Shown here: piece after piece, positions 4,646-5,338 of the stretch
Layout of the letters: every line of letters begins with the position of its first letter
Numbering within the stretch: the stretch's first letter is position 1
Origin: CAYZJV01 sp964478945
GTDB taxonomy: Bacteria; Spirochaetota; Spirochaetia; Sphaerochaetales; Sphaerochaetaceae
NCBI GenBank assembly: GCA_964478945.1
Contig: CAYZJV010000099.1
Coordinates: 1 to 5,338, forward strand
Length of the DNA stretch: 5,338 nt
Reading direction: 5' to 3'
Notes under the pieces: generated by a model
What the model saw: only the letters and a program-made list of their open reading frames with translations
Told to the model about the DNA's origin: nothing
Databases searched by the model: none
Made by a program: the position numbers and the translations under genes

Positions 4646-5338
4646 ACAGCAGCGCAAGCTTCCCGACGATTTTCTCAAGAGTCTCGGTTTTCCCACCATA
4701 ACCGTTCATCAGACCTTTACCCATTTCGATTTCACGCTCCCGGGAAGGAGGGTTCTGGTGATAGGTCCGATGGGGTCGGGGAAAACCGAGTTCTCCGCGC
4801 GTGTATGGCGTGACGCGGCGATTGCCCAGAAGAAAAGCGATGTGATACGTCGACTCACCAGCACCAATGGGGTCGATAGGAGGAAGGTTTTCTTCGTCCG
4901 TTCCGAGATCGATGGGGAACGGTTCACCGATTATCCCGTGGACGCGCTTGCCTACCGCAACGGCTATATCAGGTGTGGGGACAATATCGCCCGAATCCGC
5001 GACTCGTTCGGGTTGGAGCAGGTGTTGTACGATCATCCCGATGTGGGTACGTTCATCATAGACGAAGCCTCCTTCTTCGATGAAAGGTTGGCCTATGTGG
5101 TGCGCAACCATAGCTTGGAACGGGGCATCCTTTTCATTTTTCCCACCCTCATACTGAATTTTCGTCGCGACATCTTCAATTCCACCGCACGTTTGATGTT
5201 GGATATCGCCACCGACGTGATTCCCCTCACCGCCTATTGCGAGCATCCCGATTGCATGAAGGATGCCTTCTATACCTATCGCTACTATCGTGTCGATGGG
5301 CAGGAGTGCCCCGCCCTCTATTTCGATCCGTTGATCAT
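4632..5338 (+). CDS. tdk: Thymidine-kinase-like P-loop protein (3' end outside window)
   Basis: The first 235 codons are present and the gene continues past the right edge. Type II thymidine kinases phosphorylate thymidine with ATP in the salvage pathway. Walker A is GPMGSGKT (45-52), as in the kinase GxMxSGK pattern. Walker B with the catalytic glutamate is FIIDEASFFDE (141-151), where D144 and E145 correspond to the family DE(A/G)QF. The zinc/lasso region is C203 and C208 followed by DAFYTYR, matching the family CxxxA-x-(F/Y)-T-x-R spacing from C208. Departures from the family are a 40-residue N-terminus before the P-loop strand instead of a few residues, serine for the usual glutamine in DEAQF, and CEHPDC instead of CxxC. 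It is already at least as long as ordinary members. The link to deoC supports a deoxynucleoside role. A related P-loop enzyme with altered specificity is possible. Confidence 0.8.
   Translation, partial: MPRTEQQRKLPDDFLKSLGFPTITVHQTFTHFDFTLPGRRVLVIGPMGSGKTEFSARVWRDAAIAQKKSDVIRRLTSTNGVDRRKVFFVRSEIDGERFTDYPVDALAYRNGYIRCGDNIARIRDSFGLEQVLYDHPDVGTFIIDEASFFDERLAYVVRNHSLERGILFIFPTLILNFRRDIFNSTARLMLDIATDVIPLTAYCEHPDCMKDAFYTYRYYRVDGQECPALYFDPLI

Noticed and set aside
4485..5246. A 253-codon minus-strand open frame opposite the thymidine-kinase-like gene
   Set aside because: It lies antisense to a frame with clear P-loop, Walker B and zinc motifs, and its translation shows no recognisable family, so it is a shadow.
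1..5338. Mobile element, CRISPR array, RNA gene or defence system
   Set aside because: I saw no spaced repeats, no transposase or integrase motifs, no tRNA-like cloverleaf and no toxin/antitoxin or nuclease genes. All substantial sequence is accounted for by six housekeeping-type genes.

Overview
The window is a compact bacterial stretch carrying six protein genes. Five are complete and one runs off the right edge. Intergenic space is minimal: one 120-base divergent promoter region, one 18-base gap, and otherwise overlapping gene ends. I see no tRNA, rRNA, CRISPR array, insertion sequence or phage gene. Base composition looks moderate (roughly half G+C) and even across genes, so nothing points to recent transfer. 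The gene set and style would fit a free-living or gut spirochaete of the Sphaerochaeta type, but that is an impression from gene content and not something the sequence proves.

Layout, left to right. On the plus strand, 106-1389 encodes a metal-dependent M28-family peptidase with four predicted membrane segments. It meets head-on a minus-strand run of three tightly packed genes, read right to left from 3850 to 1380. These are a membrane-anchored, zinc-ribbon NUDIX hydrolase with an MTH1-like catalytic domain, an aldo/keto reductase, and a YigZ/IMPACT-family protein. The NUDIX stop and the reductase GTG start overlap as GTGA, and the YigZ start lies 18 bases past the reductase stop, so the three probably form one transcript. 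The peptidase and YigZ genes overlap by 10 bases at their 3' ends, and a hairpin spans both stop codons.

From the divergent region 3851-3970, the plus strand reads deoC (deoxyribose-phosphate aldolase). It overlaps by 14 bases a thymidine-kinase-like gene that continues beyond 5338.

Three of the six genes concern deoxynucleotides: the NUDIX protein (sanitising oxidised nucleotides, by similarity to MTH1), DeoC (breakdown of deoxyribose 5-phosphate) and the thymidine kinase (salvage). The reductase could detoxify carbonyls, which would fit an oxidative-damage theme with the NUDIX enzyme, but its substrate cannot be read from sequence. The most unusual item is the NUDIX protein: three N-terminal membrane helices, a four-cysteine zinc ribbon, an acidic linker and then an MTH1-like domain. 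I found no clear sign of a wholly new multi-gene system.
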